NCBI GenBank assembly: GCA_036897095.1
Contig: JAYMSP010001801.1
Coordinates: 1-28,731 of the forward strand
Origin: Plantago elongata
Taxonomy: Eukaryota > Streptophyta > Magnoliopsida > Lamiales > Plantaginaceae
Reading direction: 5' to 3'
DNA: 28,731 nt
Each line of letters opens with the position of its first letter. Position 1 is the stretch's first letter. The translations under genes and the position numbers were made by a program. Below are positions 9,345 through 19,216 of this stretch, piece after piece. A model generated the notes under the pieces. It searched no databases and had not been told where the DNA came from. It was given only the letters and a program-made list of their open reading frames with translations.

Positions 9345-10702
9345 AATTGTGTCTTGTAGGATGGGTTCTCTCGCGTAAGACTGTTAATCTTGAGGCTTTT
9401 TGAACCTACCATGATCAATGGTTGAAATATTCTGAGGGATGTACATATGCAGAAGGTCGGGAAAGATAGGATTTTGATTCAGTTTGCACACGTTACGGAT
9501 CGGGATAGAGTTATGAGTAAGGGATCGTGGGCATTCGATAAAAAATCTTGTTGTCCTTCGGCACCTTGATGCCCATGATGATATGCAGACTGTTAAGTTA
9601 GATGAAAGTGAGTTTTTTGACCATGCATCAGGCATTCCAGTGGTTATGCGGCATTGTGCTATAGCTGCAGTTCTAGGGGATGCTATGGGGAAGTTTATTG
9701 ATGTTGATAATTCGCATAGCAAGGGATTTCTTGGGACAACGTTGAGGTTTCGTGTCCGAATCGATATCACCCAACCCTTCCGTTGTATGATCACTATCAC
9801 GGGAGCAGATGGACAAGAATTGCAAGTCAGATTAGCATATGAACATCTCCCTAACTTTTGTTATTTTTGCGGAACGCTTGGTCATTTAGTGAGGGACTGC
9901 CGGGAGTGCTATGATTTGGAGGATTCGAATCGGGATGTTCCAGAGGATAAGCTGATGTACGGTGATTGGATGAGAACCCACCTTAATACTCAACAAGTTA
10001 AAGTGATTCAGGGGAGTCTCAATTGGAGTTTTACTTATCAGTCCAGGTCTGACCATGCCTCGTGGTGATGCAAGTTCGAAAACTGCTAAGGACCGGGTTG
10101 CAAATGCAGAATCATTTGAGGGAATCATTCCTGGGATAACTAGTGAGCGAGATTTGGGGAAATCTGGAGTTAATCAAGGAAAGGACAAAGGAAAGTCGGT
10201 TATTCTTGAGGAACATTCGAATTTTGAAATCTCTGGTATGGAAATAGTAATTGCATAGGATCCATGCAATACATTAGATGACCAAGTCGATTCTTTGTCT
10301 AGCCATGAAAAATCTTCGGTCGAGTTGGGTGAGAATCCCATGAATATAGACATGAAATTTTTGAACCAATTGCTACTTGCTACTAGCCTGGCACCCCAAC
10401 CCATTATTCCTGACCCAAAACCTCTAGCCTTGGTCCATATGCCTAGCCCAACATCCTTCCAGCCCAACTCTGACATTCCTCTCCACCCCTCCATTATTCA
10501 TGATCCAAAATCCCTAGCCTTGGCCCATAGTCCTCGCCCAGCTTCCATTCAGTCCAACTTTGCCATTCATCTTCACCCTTCCATTAAGGCCCAACATACA
10601 ACTTTACCCGATTTAGCCCACATCAGGGACAATTTCATTAGCCACCTCCAATCTGCCAGATCCAAAGCCCAATCTTCTACGCTCCAAATTCTGCCAAAAT
10701 AG
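9345..10702 (+). pseudogene. LINE ORF1 (DUF4283 and zf-CCHC), frameshifted
   Basis: From about 9345 the translation in shifting frames resembles the plant LINE ORF1 nucleic-acid-binding protein. A DUF4283-like start (VGWVLSRKTVNLEAF) is followed, after a frame break near 9560, by an open frame at 9583-10068. This contains FRVRIDITQPFR and the zinc knuckle with the motif CYFCGTLGHLVRDC (C-x2-C-x4-H-x4-C). After another frame change the hydrophilic, proline-rich tail continues through 10055-10258 and 10295-10702. The tail carries a 90-bp (30-residue) direct duplication. At least three frame breaks make the ORF non-functional. It would have bound LINE RNA in the retrotransposition particle. Confidence 0.8.
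10403..10582 (+). repeat. 90-bp direct duplication in LINE ORF1 tail
   Basis: Two adjacent 90-bp units begin with ATTATTC at 10403 and 10493. Both encode DPK(P/S)LAL(V/A)H-type segments followed by a serine/proline run. They differ at many positions, so the duplication is older than the 57-bp one at 3572 and may be part of the LINE family itself. Confidence 0.7.
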
Positions 10703-10939
10703 ACAGCCAAATCCAGAGGCACCCGTAAGTCCCTTGAAAGATTACCAATGCCGAAGCCCCTACCCTAGGAATAGGTAAGAAGCGGGGAAGACCAGTGGGA
10801 ACTAAGAATAAGGGAGTGGTGATCAAAGATGGAGTCGGTGATAAGGAGAATGAGGGTCCCAAGGCAAAACGAGTATGTGGAAAATGGATAACCAGACTTT
10901 ACCAGATGTGGAGGTTGTTGTGCAGCCCCACCTAGCTCA

Positions 10940-11704
10940 ATGAGTTGCCTTAGTTGGAACTGTCAGGGTTTGGGACACCCTCGGGCAGTTTGTATGCTTA
11001 AGAATCTCCTAGGAGATTTAGTCCCCAATGTTGTCTTTCTCATGGAAACTCGGTTGGATGACCATGGGTTTGACAAGTTGCGTAATAGATTGAATATGTT
11101 TGGAGTATGTGTTTCTGTAGTAGGTCGGTATATGGGGGTCTTGCACTTCTTTGGGATAAGAAGACCTCAGTTTCATTGTTGAGCTTTAGTAAGAACCACA
11201 TTGATGCGAAGTCAGTTCGTAGATAGTAGTGTAATTTGGAGATTTACTGGATTTTATGGGGAACCTGAGACATCTAAAAGGAAGAGGACTTGGGAACTCT
11301 TGAAACGATTGGGGTCTCAATTGTCTCGGGAATGGCTTGTCCCAGGGGATTTTAATGAGATTTTGAAGCATGATGAGAAATTAGGTGGTCCGCTTATCCC
11401 GGAATGGTGCCTTAGAGATTTTTGGGAAGCCTTAACTCATAATGATCTTATGGATGTGGGATTTTCGGGGTACTCGTTTACTTGGAATAATAAACGGGCA
11501 GTGCCTAACAATACCAACCTGCGACTAGATAAAGGAGTTGTGAATTCTCTGTGGATGGATATCTTTCCCAATATATCAATTAATGATCTCACTGTTAGGA
11601 GGTCTAACCCTTTAGCATTAGTCGCCAATTTGCTTCCTTCCCATTCGGCTAACCCCCAACAGCCCTTTACCCGAGCCCAATTCTGGCCAGCTTCTACCAG
11701 GTGA
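10940..11704 (+). pseudogene. LINE ORF2 endonuclease domain, frameshifted
   Basis: Two open pieces (10940-11182 and 11201-11704) together make an APE-type endonuclease domain of a plant LINE. They show the opening SWNCQGLGHPRAV, the VFLMETRL segment with the metal-binding Glu, FTGFYGEPE, then VPGDFNEIL with the catalytic Asp and Asn, and GYSFTWNNKR. A frameshift with stops separates the pieces. The expected SDHSPL motif near the end is lost; the sequence there (11640-11830) is proline-rich and unlike the family. The domain would nick target DNA for reverse transcription; this copy cannot. Confidence 0.85.
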
Positions 11705-12825
11705 CCTCCACCCAATTTCCATCCTACCTCCCACAACAACCAACCTGCTCCTAGCCTCCATCAATTCCGCTCCTGTCCCAAACCTTTTTGGTTTGAACAG
11801 ATTTGGCGTCGCTCTGATGAATGTCAAGCGATTATCACTGAATCTTGGAAAGTTGGCGAGGAATTCTTGCCGAACTTAGAGAACTGCACTGTGGGTTTGA
11901 TGAATTGGAGTCGAGCTCGATATCCCAACATTCAGAAGGAGATCCGTCGACTCAACAGTGAGCTTGAAAAACTGAACCGGGTGCCGTTTTATGAGGAGGT
12001 TAAAACTAAGGAGAAGGAGCTTAAAACGAACCTCGGTGATATGCTTGACTGGGAAGAGGCACTATGGCAGCAACGGGCTAAGGCCCAATGGATGGTCGAT
12101 GGAGACCGGAACACCAATTTCTTCCACTCCAAAGCTAAGATTCGGTGGCAGCAGAATATTATTGAGGGTTTGAAGGATTCAGAGGGGGTCTTACAGACTG
12201 ATTTGGGAGTAATGGGAAAAATTGTAGTGGATTACTTTGGGGGAAAATTTTCCAGTATTCAGCCGGCAGAGCATGATATAGAGCAGGTTGTGGGAACTAT
12301 GAGATCGAAGATAGATAGCTCCATCAACCGTGACTTGTCCAGATTGTTCACGCCTAAAGAGGTACGGTTTCCTCTTTTTGATATGTTCCCTACCAAATCC
12401 CCTGGCCCTTATGACATGTCTGCTTTATTTTATCAAAACATTTGGCACCTTATTGGTACGCAGGTGACTATTTGTGTGCTGAATATTCTGAATAAGTGCT
12501 TGAATCCCAAACTGAATTATACCCATATTATTCTCATTCCCAAGTGTAAAGCACCCGATTTAATGACCCAATTTCGGCATATTAGTCTGAGTAAAGTCAT
12601 ATTTAAAATTGCCTCAAAGGCTATTACTAACATACTCATACCTCACATGAATACTATCATAGCCGAGACCCAATCTGCTTTTGTGCCTAATAAATTAATT
12701 ACTGACAATGTGTTAGTTTTTTTATGAAATTAGTCATTTTTTGAAAAGGAAAACAAAAGGGCAAGACAACTTTATGGCTTTGAAACTTGATATGAGTAAG
12801 GCTTATGACCGAGTGGAGTGGCCTT

Positions 12826-12844
12826 TTTTGGAGAGGGTGTTACA
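12826..12844. repeat. 19-bp SINE target-site duplication, left copy
   Basis: TTTTGGAGAGGGTGTTACA, repeated exactly at 13144-13162. The right copy resumes the LINE reading, so this duplication arose from the SINE insertion. Confidence 0.93.
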
Positions 12845-13143
12845 TTTTTTAAATTATTATTAAACATGAAATATAACATTACATGATTACAATTACAATT
12901 GTTGAACAAGACGAATTTATTAATCGATTCTAGATGCAAATCACCACAAATCTCTATTCAGAGAATATAATCACCCATTTCGAGGAATCGAACCCGTGAC
13001 CTCATGGTTACGGGGTGTCTCAGCTTGCCACTCGGCTACAAACACTTTGACAAAAGTTTGATATGGATTGGACCTTATGAGATTCGAACTAGAGTCCTCT
13101 AGGAGTTGAACTCTACCCACTACCAAATGAGCTAGGTGCCGGG
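12845..13143 (-). mobile_element. Dimeric tRNA-derived SINE inserted in the LINE
   Basis: A 299-bp insertion on the minus strand, between perfect 19-bp duplications, ending in a short A tail (T-run 12845-12850 on the plus strand). Its head has RNA polymerase III promoter boxes: A box TAGCTCATTTGG (13123-13134) and B box AGTTCGAATCT (13080-13090). A second complete pair follows: A box TAGCCGAGTGG (13028-13038) and B box GGTTCGATTCC (12984-12994). The two tRNA-like units differ from each other, so this is a heterodimer. The second unit resembles a Ser/Leu-type tRNA D-arm. The tail is AT-rich. Neither unit is a functional tRNA gene: acceptor stems do not pair. Confidence 0.9.
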
Positions 13144-13746
13144 TTTTGGAGAGGGTGTTACATAGACTAGGATTTGAGCAGGCTTTCATTAGTCTCATTT
13201 TTGTTCTGTGTGCGTTCTGTTTCTTATTATGTGAGTATGAATGGTCATTATTTTGGTCCCATCCAGCCTGAGAGAGGACTACGACAGGGGATCCTTTATC
13301 CCCTTATCTGTTTCTTTTTTGTACTGATGCTTTTAGTTCGTTGATTGTGGATGTTGAGTCTAGAGGTGTTATTCATGGTGTTGTTGTTACTCCTACTGCC
13401 CCCCTCCCCCCCTGTTTCCCATTTATTATTTGCTGATGATACCCTCATATTTTGTGATGCCTCGAGGGAGTCAGCATCTGAGATTAATGAGATTTTGCGC
13501 CTTTATAGTTTGGCTTCTGGGCAACTCATTAACTTAGAGAAGTCGACGGTTGTTTTTAGTAGGAGTACAGGGAGAGATAGAATAGAGGAGGTGAGGAATA
13601 TTTTGCCAGTTGAGGTGGTGAAGAGACATGAGAAGTACCTTGGGCTTCCTATGGAGATGGGAAAATCTAAGAGGGAGGTTTTTAATGGATTAGAGAACGA
13701 TTATGGGCTAAAACTCAAGGGTTTAGTGAAAAATATTTGTCTATGA

Positions 13747-14743
13747 CAGGAAAAGAGGTTATGATCAAGGCGGTACTTCAATGTATCCCTACTTATATCA
13801 TGGGGTGTTTCAAACTTCCTGAGTATCTTCTCCATGAACTAGAATCCTTGATATGCATGTTTTGGTGGGTGGGGTGGGCAGAAGGATAAGATTCATTGGG
13901 TCAAGTGAGACACCCTTTGTGAAAGTAAGAGAGATGGGGGGATGGGTTTTCGTGACTTAAGCTCTTTTAACCGTGCTATGCTGGGGAAACAAATTTGGAG
14001 GATTATTCACCAACCAAACTCCCTTCTTAGCGGCATTTTGAAAGCCAAATATTTCCCGATTGTGATGTACTTGATGCTAAGCCAAACCCGAATGCCTCCT
14101 ATACATGGAAATCTATAATTGGCTCGCTTGAGTTGGTAAAATCTGGAGTGTTGTGGCGTATTGACAATGGTGAGTCAGTTAGTGTTTGGAATGATCATTG
14201 GATTCCGGGGACCTTTAATCAAAGCCTTTGACACCTGACCTATACCGAATTGGAAACAATGTTGTCTCTAATTTTCTGCTTCCTAACGGATTGTGATGGG
14301 ACTTAAACCTGTTGCTTTGTGTCTTTTGGGATTGTGATGTGGACGAGATCATGCGCATTCCTGTTAGCAGGACGGGTGCTGCAGATTCAAGACGTTGGTT
14401 TTTGAACAAAAACGGACACTTCTCTGTCCGTACATCGTATTATCAGGCCCGTGAACTTAAAAAGCAAAGCAGCAGGCAGGATGCCTCGAGCTCCACTTCA
14501 GTGACAAGGAACTGGTCCTTCATTTGGAAACTGGATATCCCAAATAAAGTTCGAGTTTTCTTTTGGCGTCTATTACGGAATGGCTTACCGGTGTTGCAAA
14601 ATCTTGAGCGACGTAATATTCAAGTGGATAACTTGTGTCCTCTCTGTGTGCAGTCTTGTGAAACTGTTATTCATACATTTCTCCAATGCACTTTGCCCGA
14701 CTTGTATGGGCCCTATCTAATCTGCCGTGCCATGCTATCATAA
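13747..14743 (+). pseudogene. LINE ORF2 linker and zf-RVT domain, frameshifted
   Basis: In changing frames the region after the RT reads as typical plant LINE sequence (SMTGKEVMIKAVLQCIPTY, GGMGFRDLSSFNRAMLGKQ, VSVWNDHWIPG). The open frame 14312-14743 then carries the zinc-binding zf-RVT domain: WKLDIPNKVRVFFWRLLRNG followed by CPLCVQSCETVIHTFLQC (Cys/Cys/His/Cys ligands). Several single-base frame changes separate the pieces. Confidence 0.82.
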
Positions 14744-15391
14744 ATGATTGTACTGATATTTGGGATTGGGCTCTTTATGTCAAACAGGTACTCACTCAAG
14801 ACCAATTCCGCCTGTTTGTGTGTTTACTGGAGCTTGTGGTTTTCACGCAACAGCCTTGTCCATGATCGCAAGCAGCCAGATCCCCAGGGCGTAGTCCACT
14901 TCGCGGTTGACTTCCTGGGAAGATATAGTGAGGCCAGGTTGCAATATGCCACTCCACGCCCACCTAATGTCTCTCACGATTGGATACCGCCCAGTGGCTC
15001 AGTGATTAAGCTGAACGTGGACGCGGCCATTTTTCGGACTCGCAATTATGCTAGGCTGGGTGTTATAGCACAAAATTCATCTGGTGTTGTGTTTGGGTGG
15101 CGACAACGACTATTGCCCCATATTATTTGTCCGGAGACTGCTGAAATCCTGGCGATTCTTGAAGGCGTGCAATTTGCGATAGATTCTGGCTGGCTTCATG
15201 TGTCTATTGAGAGTGACTGCTTGGGGGTTGTGAATGCTATCTATTCCCTGGAACCTTGCTTAGTTGATGTTGATCATCTGATAGATTCTATTAGATCTTT
15301 TGTTAGTGTTTTTCATGTTATTTTCTTTATTTATACTTTTTGTTCTGCGAATTCGTTAGCACATGATTTAGCTCAAGAAGGTAGAAGGTAA
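14744..15391 (+). pseudogene. LINE ORF2 C-terminal RNase H domain (RVT_3)
   Basis: A 215-codon open frame ends the LINE. Its second half is an RNase H fold of the kind found at the C-terminus of plant L1 elements. The acidic residues expected at the active site can be seen: Asp in KLNVDAAIF, Glu in ETAEILAILEG, Asp in IESDCLGVV and Asp in NSLAHDLAQ. The first 60 codons are the end of the zf-RVT region read in a shifted frame. The domain itself looks intact, but it is not joined in frame to the upstream ORF2. The stop is 90 bp before the A-rich LINE tail. Confidence 0.82.
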
Positions 15392-15480
15392 CCTGGAAAA
15401 ACTTCCAACTTAACTTATACTTTTGTACTTGACCTTTATTTATTGAATGATGATAGTTTGGCCTAAAATAAAAAACAAAA

Positions 15481-15679
15481 TGGGAAAGTAAATTTGAGTT
15501 CAGTCCTTCCCCAAACGGCACCCTAAATCGCCGCTCGGTCACTCCGTACATCAATTGCTCAGTCACCTCTGCCTCTTGAGGTTTGATTCGAAAGAGAAGA
15601 GAATACCTCTTTTGGCCGTCCATCAATCACCGTTGGACTCGACTCACCTCATCGACCAGCCTCCACCACCGCACTCCAG
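15481..15679 (+). other. Candidate 5'-UTR exon of the DUF3444 gene
   Basis: C-rich, T/C-rich leader-like sequence directly after the LINE tail, ending at a good splice donor (CACTCCAG|GTACATG). The transcription start cannot be placed. There is no TATA box between the LINE end and the leader. Confidence 0.45.
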
Positions 15680-16081
15680 GTACATGATGGAATTTCCGGA
15701 ACTGGCAGACTAGTTCGATATTGGCATTCATCCATTAAAACAGCTCTTTTCAATCCATCTTTCTACAGTACTAGTATTTCTTCTACACTTTAGGGCTCAA
15801 CTTAATTTTTTAAATCCATTTTGAGGCATCTCTTGCAATTTCAGCTTTCTTTTGTGTCTTCATGTGTAACAATTCTGCAATTCTTTTAGTGACCTCAATT
15901 GCGTGTTAAAATAACCAGACCAATTAGTAACTAGTAACTCTGTTTGTTGTTTATGTTCTCGAAGTTACATTATTCTGCTTTGCTGTACTGATCCAGTACT
16001 CTCACTAGCTTAATTTTTGTTTCTAAGTATGCGGAAATTAGTTTTAGATTTTCATCTGATTGTTGTATGTTATGTTTACAG
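15680..16081 (+). other. Candidate 5'-UTR intron of the DUF3444 gene
   Basis: 402 nt from GTACATG to a T-rich acceptor (TATGTTTACAG|AGTAG). It is T-rich and has no open frame. The start codon of the next gene follows 37 bp after the acceptor. Leader introns of this kind are common in plants. Confidence 0.55.
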
Positions 16082-16118
16082 AGTAGACGAATATTAAATT
16101 AACGCAAGGTTTGGGGAG

Positions 16119-18101
16119 ATGAATAACTTTGAAGATGAAAGGTTGGGAGAGGAAACTATGACGCTGGCTCAAATGCACCTGTTGGTGAAGAAAAGGAAGG
16201 CGAAGTGCATGGTAAAAGAGAACGAATTTGATAAGAATTCGGAAGAGAAGGATAAGGTTAGGGAGGAGGATGAAAATGCTGGGGATGGTGCAGAGGAGAT
16301 TGAGAAGGGAATGGATAAAGTAGACAATGTTGAGAGGGAGGTAGAGGGTGAGGAAGATGAATTGTTGATTGTAAATATGAAAAAAAATCAGCTCAGAGTT
16401 TCCAAGAATAGGAGTTCGAAAGTAGCAAAAAGGAAGTTGAGGAATGTTGTGGATTTCGATACCGAGAGGCCTAAAGCATCCGAGAAGGATGATTCTGATG
16501 TTGTGCTGGTTGAGGATGGAGAAATGGAGCTGGCAAGATTGGTGGATGATAATTCAGAAGAGAAGGAGGATGAGGAAGCTGAAGATTGTGCAGAGGAGAT
16601 TGAGATTGCAAAGGGGGGAACGGACGTTATGGAGAGGCAGAAAGTGGGTGAGGTGGAGAAAGGGGAAGAAGATGAACTGTTGATTGTAAATATGAAGAAG
16701 AATTATAACAGAGTTTCAAAGAATAGGAGTTCAAAAGTTGCAAAAAGGAAGTTGAGGAGTGTTATGGATTTGGAGACCGAGAGGCCTAAATCGTCCAAAA
16801 AGGATGGTTTGGATGTCGTGCTGGTTGAGGAGGACAAGGAGATGGAACTTGAAAGATTGGAGGAGAATGAGGATGGGAGAGCAATGGGCATTGAAATCGT
16901 TAATGGCATGGGAGAAAGGGACGATTTGGGAAGGGAGATAGAGGGCGAGGAGAAAGTAGAGGAAGATGAAGTGTTAATTATGTATATGATGAAAAATCGG
17001 CTCAGTGTTTCAAAGAATAGAAGTTCGAAAGTTGCAAAAAGGAAGTTGAAGAATGTAGTGGATTTGGTTACCGAGAAGCCTAAAGAATCCGAAAATGATG
17101 ATTTGGATGCTGTGCTGGTTGAGGACAGAGAGATGGGAGTAAAAAGATTGGAGGAGAATGAGGAGATAGATATGGTAAATGTGCGGAAGAAAAGGGATCG
17201 TAGAGCATCTAAAAACGGTGATATGGACTTTATGCCTGTGGAGGAAGATATGGAGAAGACAATGGTGAAAACAAGAGAAAAAAGGGAAAGGCGGCCGAAT
17301 TCAAAATACAGTAGCTTGGAGTTCATGGAGGACTGCACAACAGAGAATGATTCAGATTTAGTAACCGAGAAGCTTAGAGAGTTGAAGAAGGGAAATTTGG
17401 AGATTATGTCTGTGGGGGACTCGGACTTCCATGACTTCGATAAGGATAAAAGGGAGAGGAGTTTTAAGAAAGGACAAGTTTGGGCAGTATATGATGACCA
17501 GGATGGTATGCCAAGGCATTATGCACTTGTTGATACAGTCGTGTCTGTGAATCCGTTCGAGGTGTTGTTGAGTTGGGTAGAGTTTAAAAGTAATGGAGAT
17601 GATGAATTAATGAGCAGGTATTCATCGAGATCTCATGCCTCATGTGGAACGTTTATCGTCACAAGGACTGTTTCAGTTAAATATCTGAATTTGTTCTCTC
17701 ATGTTGTGGATTGTGAGAGGGCAGCAAGGGAGGTGTATAGGATTTATCCCAAGAAAGGTTCAGTTTGGGCGCGGTACGCCAATAACAATTCCAATGGTGA
17801 AGGAAGTAATGGAAGGATCAAGGAAGAGCGATGCTATGATGTTGTGGTCTCTTTGAGCACTTACAGTGATGTATATGGGTTGAGTATTGGTCTCCTTGAG
17901 AAGGTTGATGGGTTCAAGGCAGTTTTTAAAAGAAAAGAAGTTGGTGCCCATGCAGTGCAGTTGCTGGGAATAGATGATATAAAGTTCTTTTCACACCAAA
18001 TTCCTGCAAAGAAGCTTTCTGGTGAAGAAGCTGCAGGCCTCCCCAAAGATTGTTGGGAATTAGACCCTGCATCACTTAGTCCTCAATTACTTGAATCGTA
18101 G
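16119..18101 (+). CDS. DUF3444 domain protein with charged repeat N-terminus, no J domain
   Basis: An intron-free 660-residue frame. Residues about 446-645 form a DUF3444 region, the domain at the C-terminus of many plant DnaJ-like proteins. The pattern is seen twice: KKGQVWAVYDDQDGMPRHYAL (about 450-471) and YPKKGSVWARYANN (from residue 543), followed by the KEVGAHAVQLLGIDDIKFFSHQIPA block. The first 440 residues are very rich in Glu, Lys and Asp and hold three copies of a unit of about 60 residues starting near 80, 185 and 283. Each has a VSKNRSSKVAKRKL basic core (nuclear-localisation-like) and a DxVLVE segment; a fourth copy is decayed. There is no HPD-type J domain, so it is not a co-chaperone by itself. 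A nuclear role is an inference from the basic cores. The start is the first ATG after the leader intron. Confidence 0.85.
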   Translation: MNNFEDERLGEETMTLAQMHLLVKKRKAKCMVKENEFDKNSEEKDKVREEDENAGDGAEEIEKGMDKVDNVEREVEGEEDELLIVNMKKNQLRVSKNRSSKVAKRKLRNVVDFDTERPKASEKDDSDVVLVEDGEMELARLVDDNSEEKEDEEAEDCAEEIEIAKGGTDVMERQKVGEVEKGEEDELLIVNMKKNYNRVSKNRSSKVAKRKLRSVMDLETERPKSSKKDGLDVVLVEEDKEMELERLEENEDGRAMGIEIVNGMGERDDLGREIEGEEKVEEDEVLIMYMMKNRLSVSKNRSSKVAKRKLKNVVDLVTEKPKESENDDLDAVLVEDREMGVKRLEENEEIDMVNVRKKRDRRASKNGDMDFMPVEEDMEKTMVKTREKRERRPNSKYSSLEFMEDCTTENDSDLVTEKLRELKKGNLEIMSVGDSDFHDFDKDKRERSFKKGQVWAVYDDQDGMPRHYALVDTVVSVNPFEVLLSWVEFKSNGDDELMSRYSSRSHASCGTFIVTRTVSVKYLNLFSHVVDCERAAREVYRIYPKKGSVWARYANNNSNGEGSNGRIKEERCYDVVVSLSTYSDVYGLSIGLLEKVDGFKAVFKRKEVGAHAVQLLGIDDIKFFSHQIPAKKLSGEEAAGLPKDCWELDPASLSPQLLES

Positions 18102-18297
18102 TCAATACTTAGTGGCATTCTGCACTTATATAATGGATATCTCGGTTCATCCTTCCTTGACTTCCTAGTAATTACGGATAGAAATGCACTGGTATATGTG
18201 CTGCTGATCTTTAGGTGCATCTGAAGGATGCTACAGATGGCCAGTGACAGGAGCTTTCGGAGTATCCAGTCTCACTTTGAATTTGGAGGCCTCTTCA
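18102..18297. other. 3' flank of the DUF3444 gene
   Basis: Presumed 3' UTR and short spacer. No repeat or RNA gene was seen. Homology with the TAT exon starts at 18298. Confidence 0.4.
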
Positions 18298-18960
18298 TTG
18301 TTACCAACCAACCGACATTCAACCAGGTAGTAACCATCCTTCGACATAGACCCAAGAGTAAGCACCTGTGTAATGGATCCAAAACTCCACTAGGAAATTA
18401 GGAACAAAGGGATTGGTACCAAAAGCAACATGTCCAGAACAACTTTAGCAATTACAACTATTCCAAGCCTCTTTGCTGTTTCAGCAATCTTCTGCAGATT
18501 CTGGTATGAATGCACATATCTACAAGGATTCCCGGGAGTTACGATTAACATTGCAACACCATTATGATCAGCCAACTTTTCTACATTCAGATCGACCTCC
18601 CAGCCTGTATCTGGAAGAAGATCTAATATCTTGTTTCGACATTTCTAAAGGCAGCACATAGTCTATATAATGGAAAGCACGGCCTTGGCAGTAAGATGTT
18701 AGCACCAGGCCGTGCCAACATCGCTAGTGATATGTCAATAGCTTGTGTACAACCAGAAGTTGTATAAACATCCTCAGAGGACAACTTGTACGGCAGATCA
18801 ATTTATAGATATATAAATGCAATTAGCTCTGCAAAGCTTTTTTTTTTTGTTAGAAATACTTGTATCAGGCTATCAGCAATCTTTTTTTTCTTACATCCAT
18901 AAACATTTCTACCCAACTCTTTGGTCTTAAGAACATTGGTAAAGTTTATATATGAACTCT
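18298..18960 (-). pseudogene. TAT pseudogene fragment (exon 2 and part of intron 1)
   Basis: Minus-strand copy of exon 2 of the TAT gene at 21937-24542, still closely similar (for example the ACCAGGCCGTGCCAACATCG block at 18702 and 23392). The exon part is 18298-18828, with the acceptor CAG kept at 18829-18831, and similarity continues into intron 1 to about 18960. It is broken by an early stop (TAA at 18803-18805, where the parent has Ser-Arg), by small deletions that shift the frame, and in the DEVYG cofactor-binding segment (residues 224-228 of the parent). The rest of the exon, including the end beyond about residue 271, and all later exons are missing. Because intron sequence is included, it arose by DNA duplication, not from mRNA. 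Confidence 0.9.
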
Positions 18961-19216
18961 ATACATTTCAATGTATAGTGAAGTGAATGTGCATGATTTG
19001 TTCATTCGAATCGATACAAATAAATTCAGGCAACGAGATTTGCTAATAAACTTTTTATTTCGGCCAACCAAACAAGTTTATTATAATGAAATTATCCACT
19101 CCTCCACAGGCATAACTTCACATCAAGATCAATATATGGACCGAACATAAATCTCTCATTGCATTGACAAGCAAGAACACAAGAATCCAACCAACAGAAG
19201 AAGTTACTTTGAACTC
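18961..19216. other. Spacer between TAT pseudogene and aminotransferase gene
   Basis: Contains the 3' flank of the minus-strand class IV aminotransferase. No gene or repeat recognised. Confidence 0.4.

Larger units (their letters stand above)
11867..13746 (+). pseudogene. LINE ORF2 reverse transcriptase domain, interrupted
   Basis: The frame 11867-12727 (286 codons) holds the pre-RT linker (MVDGDRNTNFFHSKAKIRW) and the first RT blocks (FPTKSPGPYDMSALFYQ, LIPKCKAPDLMTQFRHISL, ETQSAFVPNKLITDNVL). After a frameshift the A block (LDMSKAYDRVEW) reads to 12825, where a SINE is inserted. The domain resumes at 13144 with ERGLRQG.P-type sequence, and the catalytic motif FADD is at 13429-13440 in the frame 13345-13746. 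Stops, frameshifts and the SINE make it dead. The family normally copies LINE RNA at the nicked target. Confidence 0.88.
8790..15480 (+). mobile_element. Decayed L1-type LINE with RNase H
   Basis: A non-LTR retrotransposon of about 6.7 kb on the plus strand. In order it holds a 5' UTR, ORF1 (DUF4283-like, CCHC knuckle), ORF2 with APE-type endonuclease, reverse transcriptase, zf-RVT and a C-terminal RNase H, and a short A-rich 3' tail (AAAATAAAAAACAAAA, near 15464-15479). Both ORFs are broken by stops and frameshifts, and a SINE interrupts the RT. The 5' border is uncertain: the poly(A) run at 8790-8805 or the sequence just after it. No clear target duplication was found. This domain set is typical of angiosperm L1 elements. 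Confidence 0.85.

Noticed and set aside
9384..9800. 138-codon minus-strand frame over LINE ORF1
   Set aside because: Antisense to the recognised DUF4283-like region; shadow only.
12971..13198. 75-codon minus-strand frame and tRNA-like sequences
   Set aside because: Frame and both tRNA-like parts belong to the SINE; the acceptor stems do not pair, so they are not tRNA genes.
16703..17338. 211-codon minus-strand serine/phenylalanine-rich frame
   Set aside because: It is the antisense shadow of the Glu/Lys-rich repeat part of the DUF3444 gene.
18390..18661. Short frames on both strands near the TAT pseudogene
   Set aside because: They are pieces of the broken exon 2 copy or its antisense.
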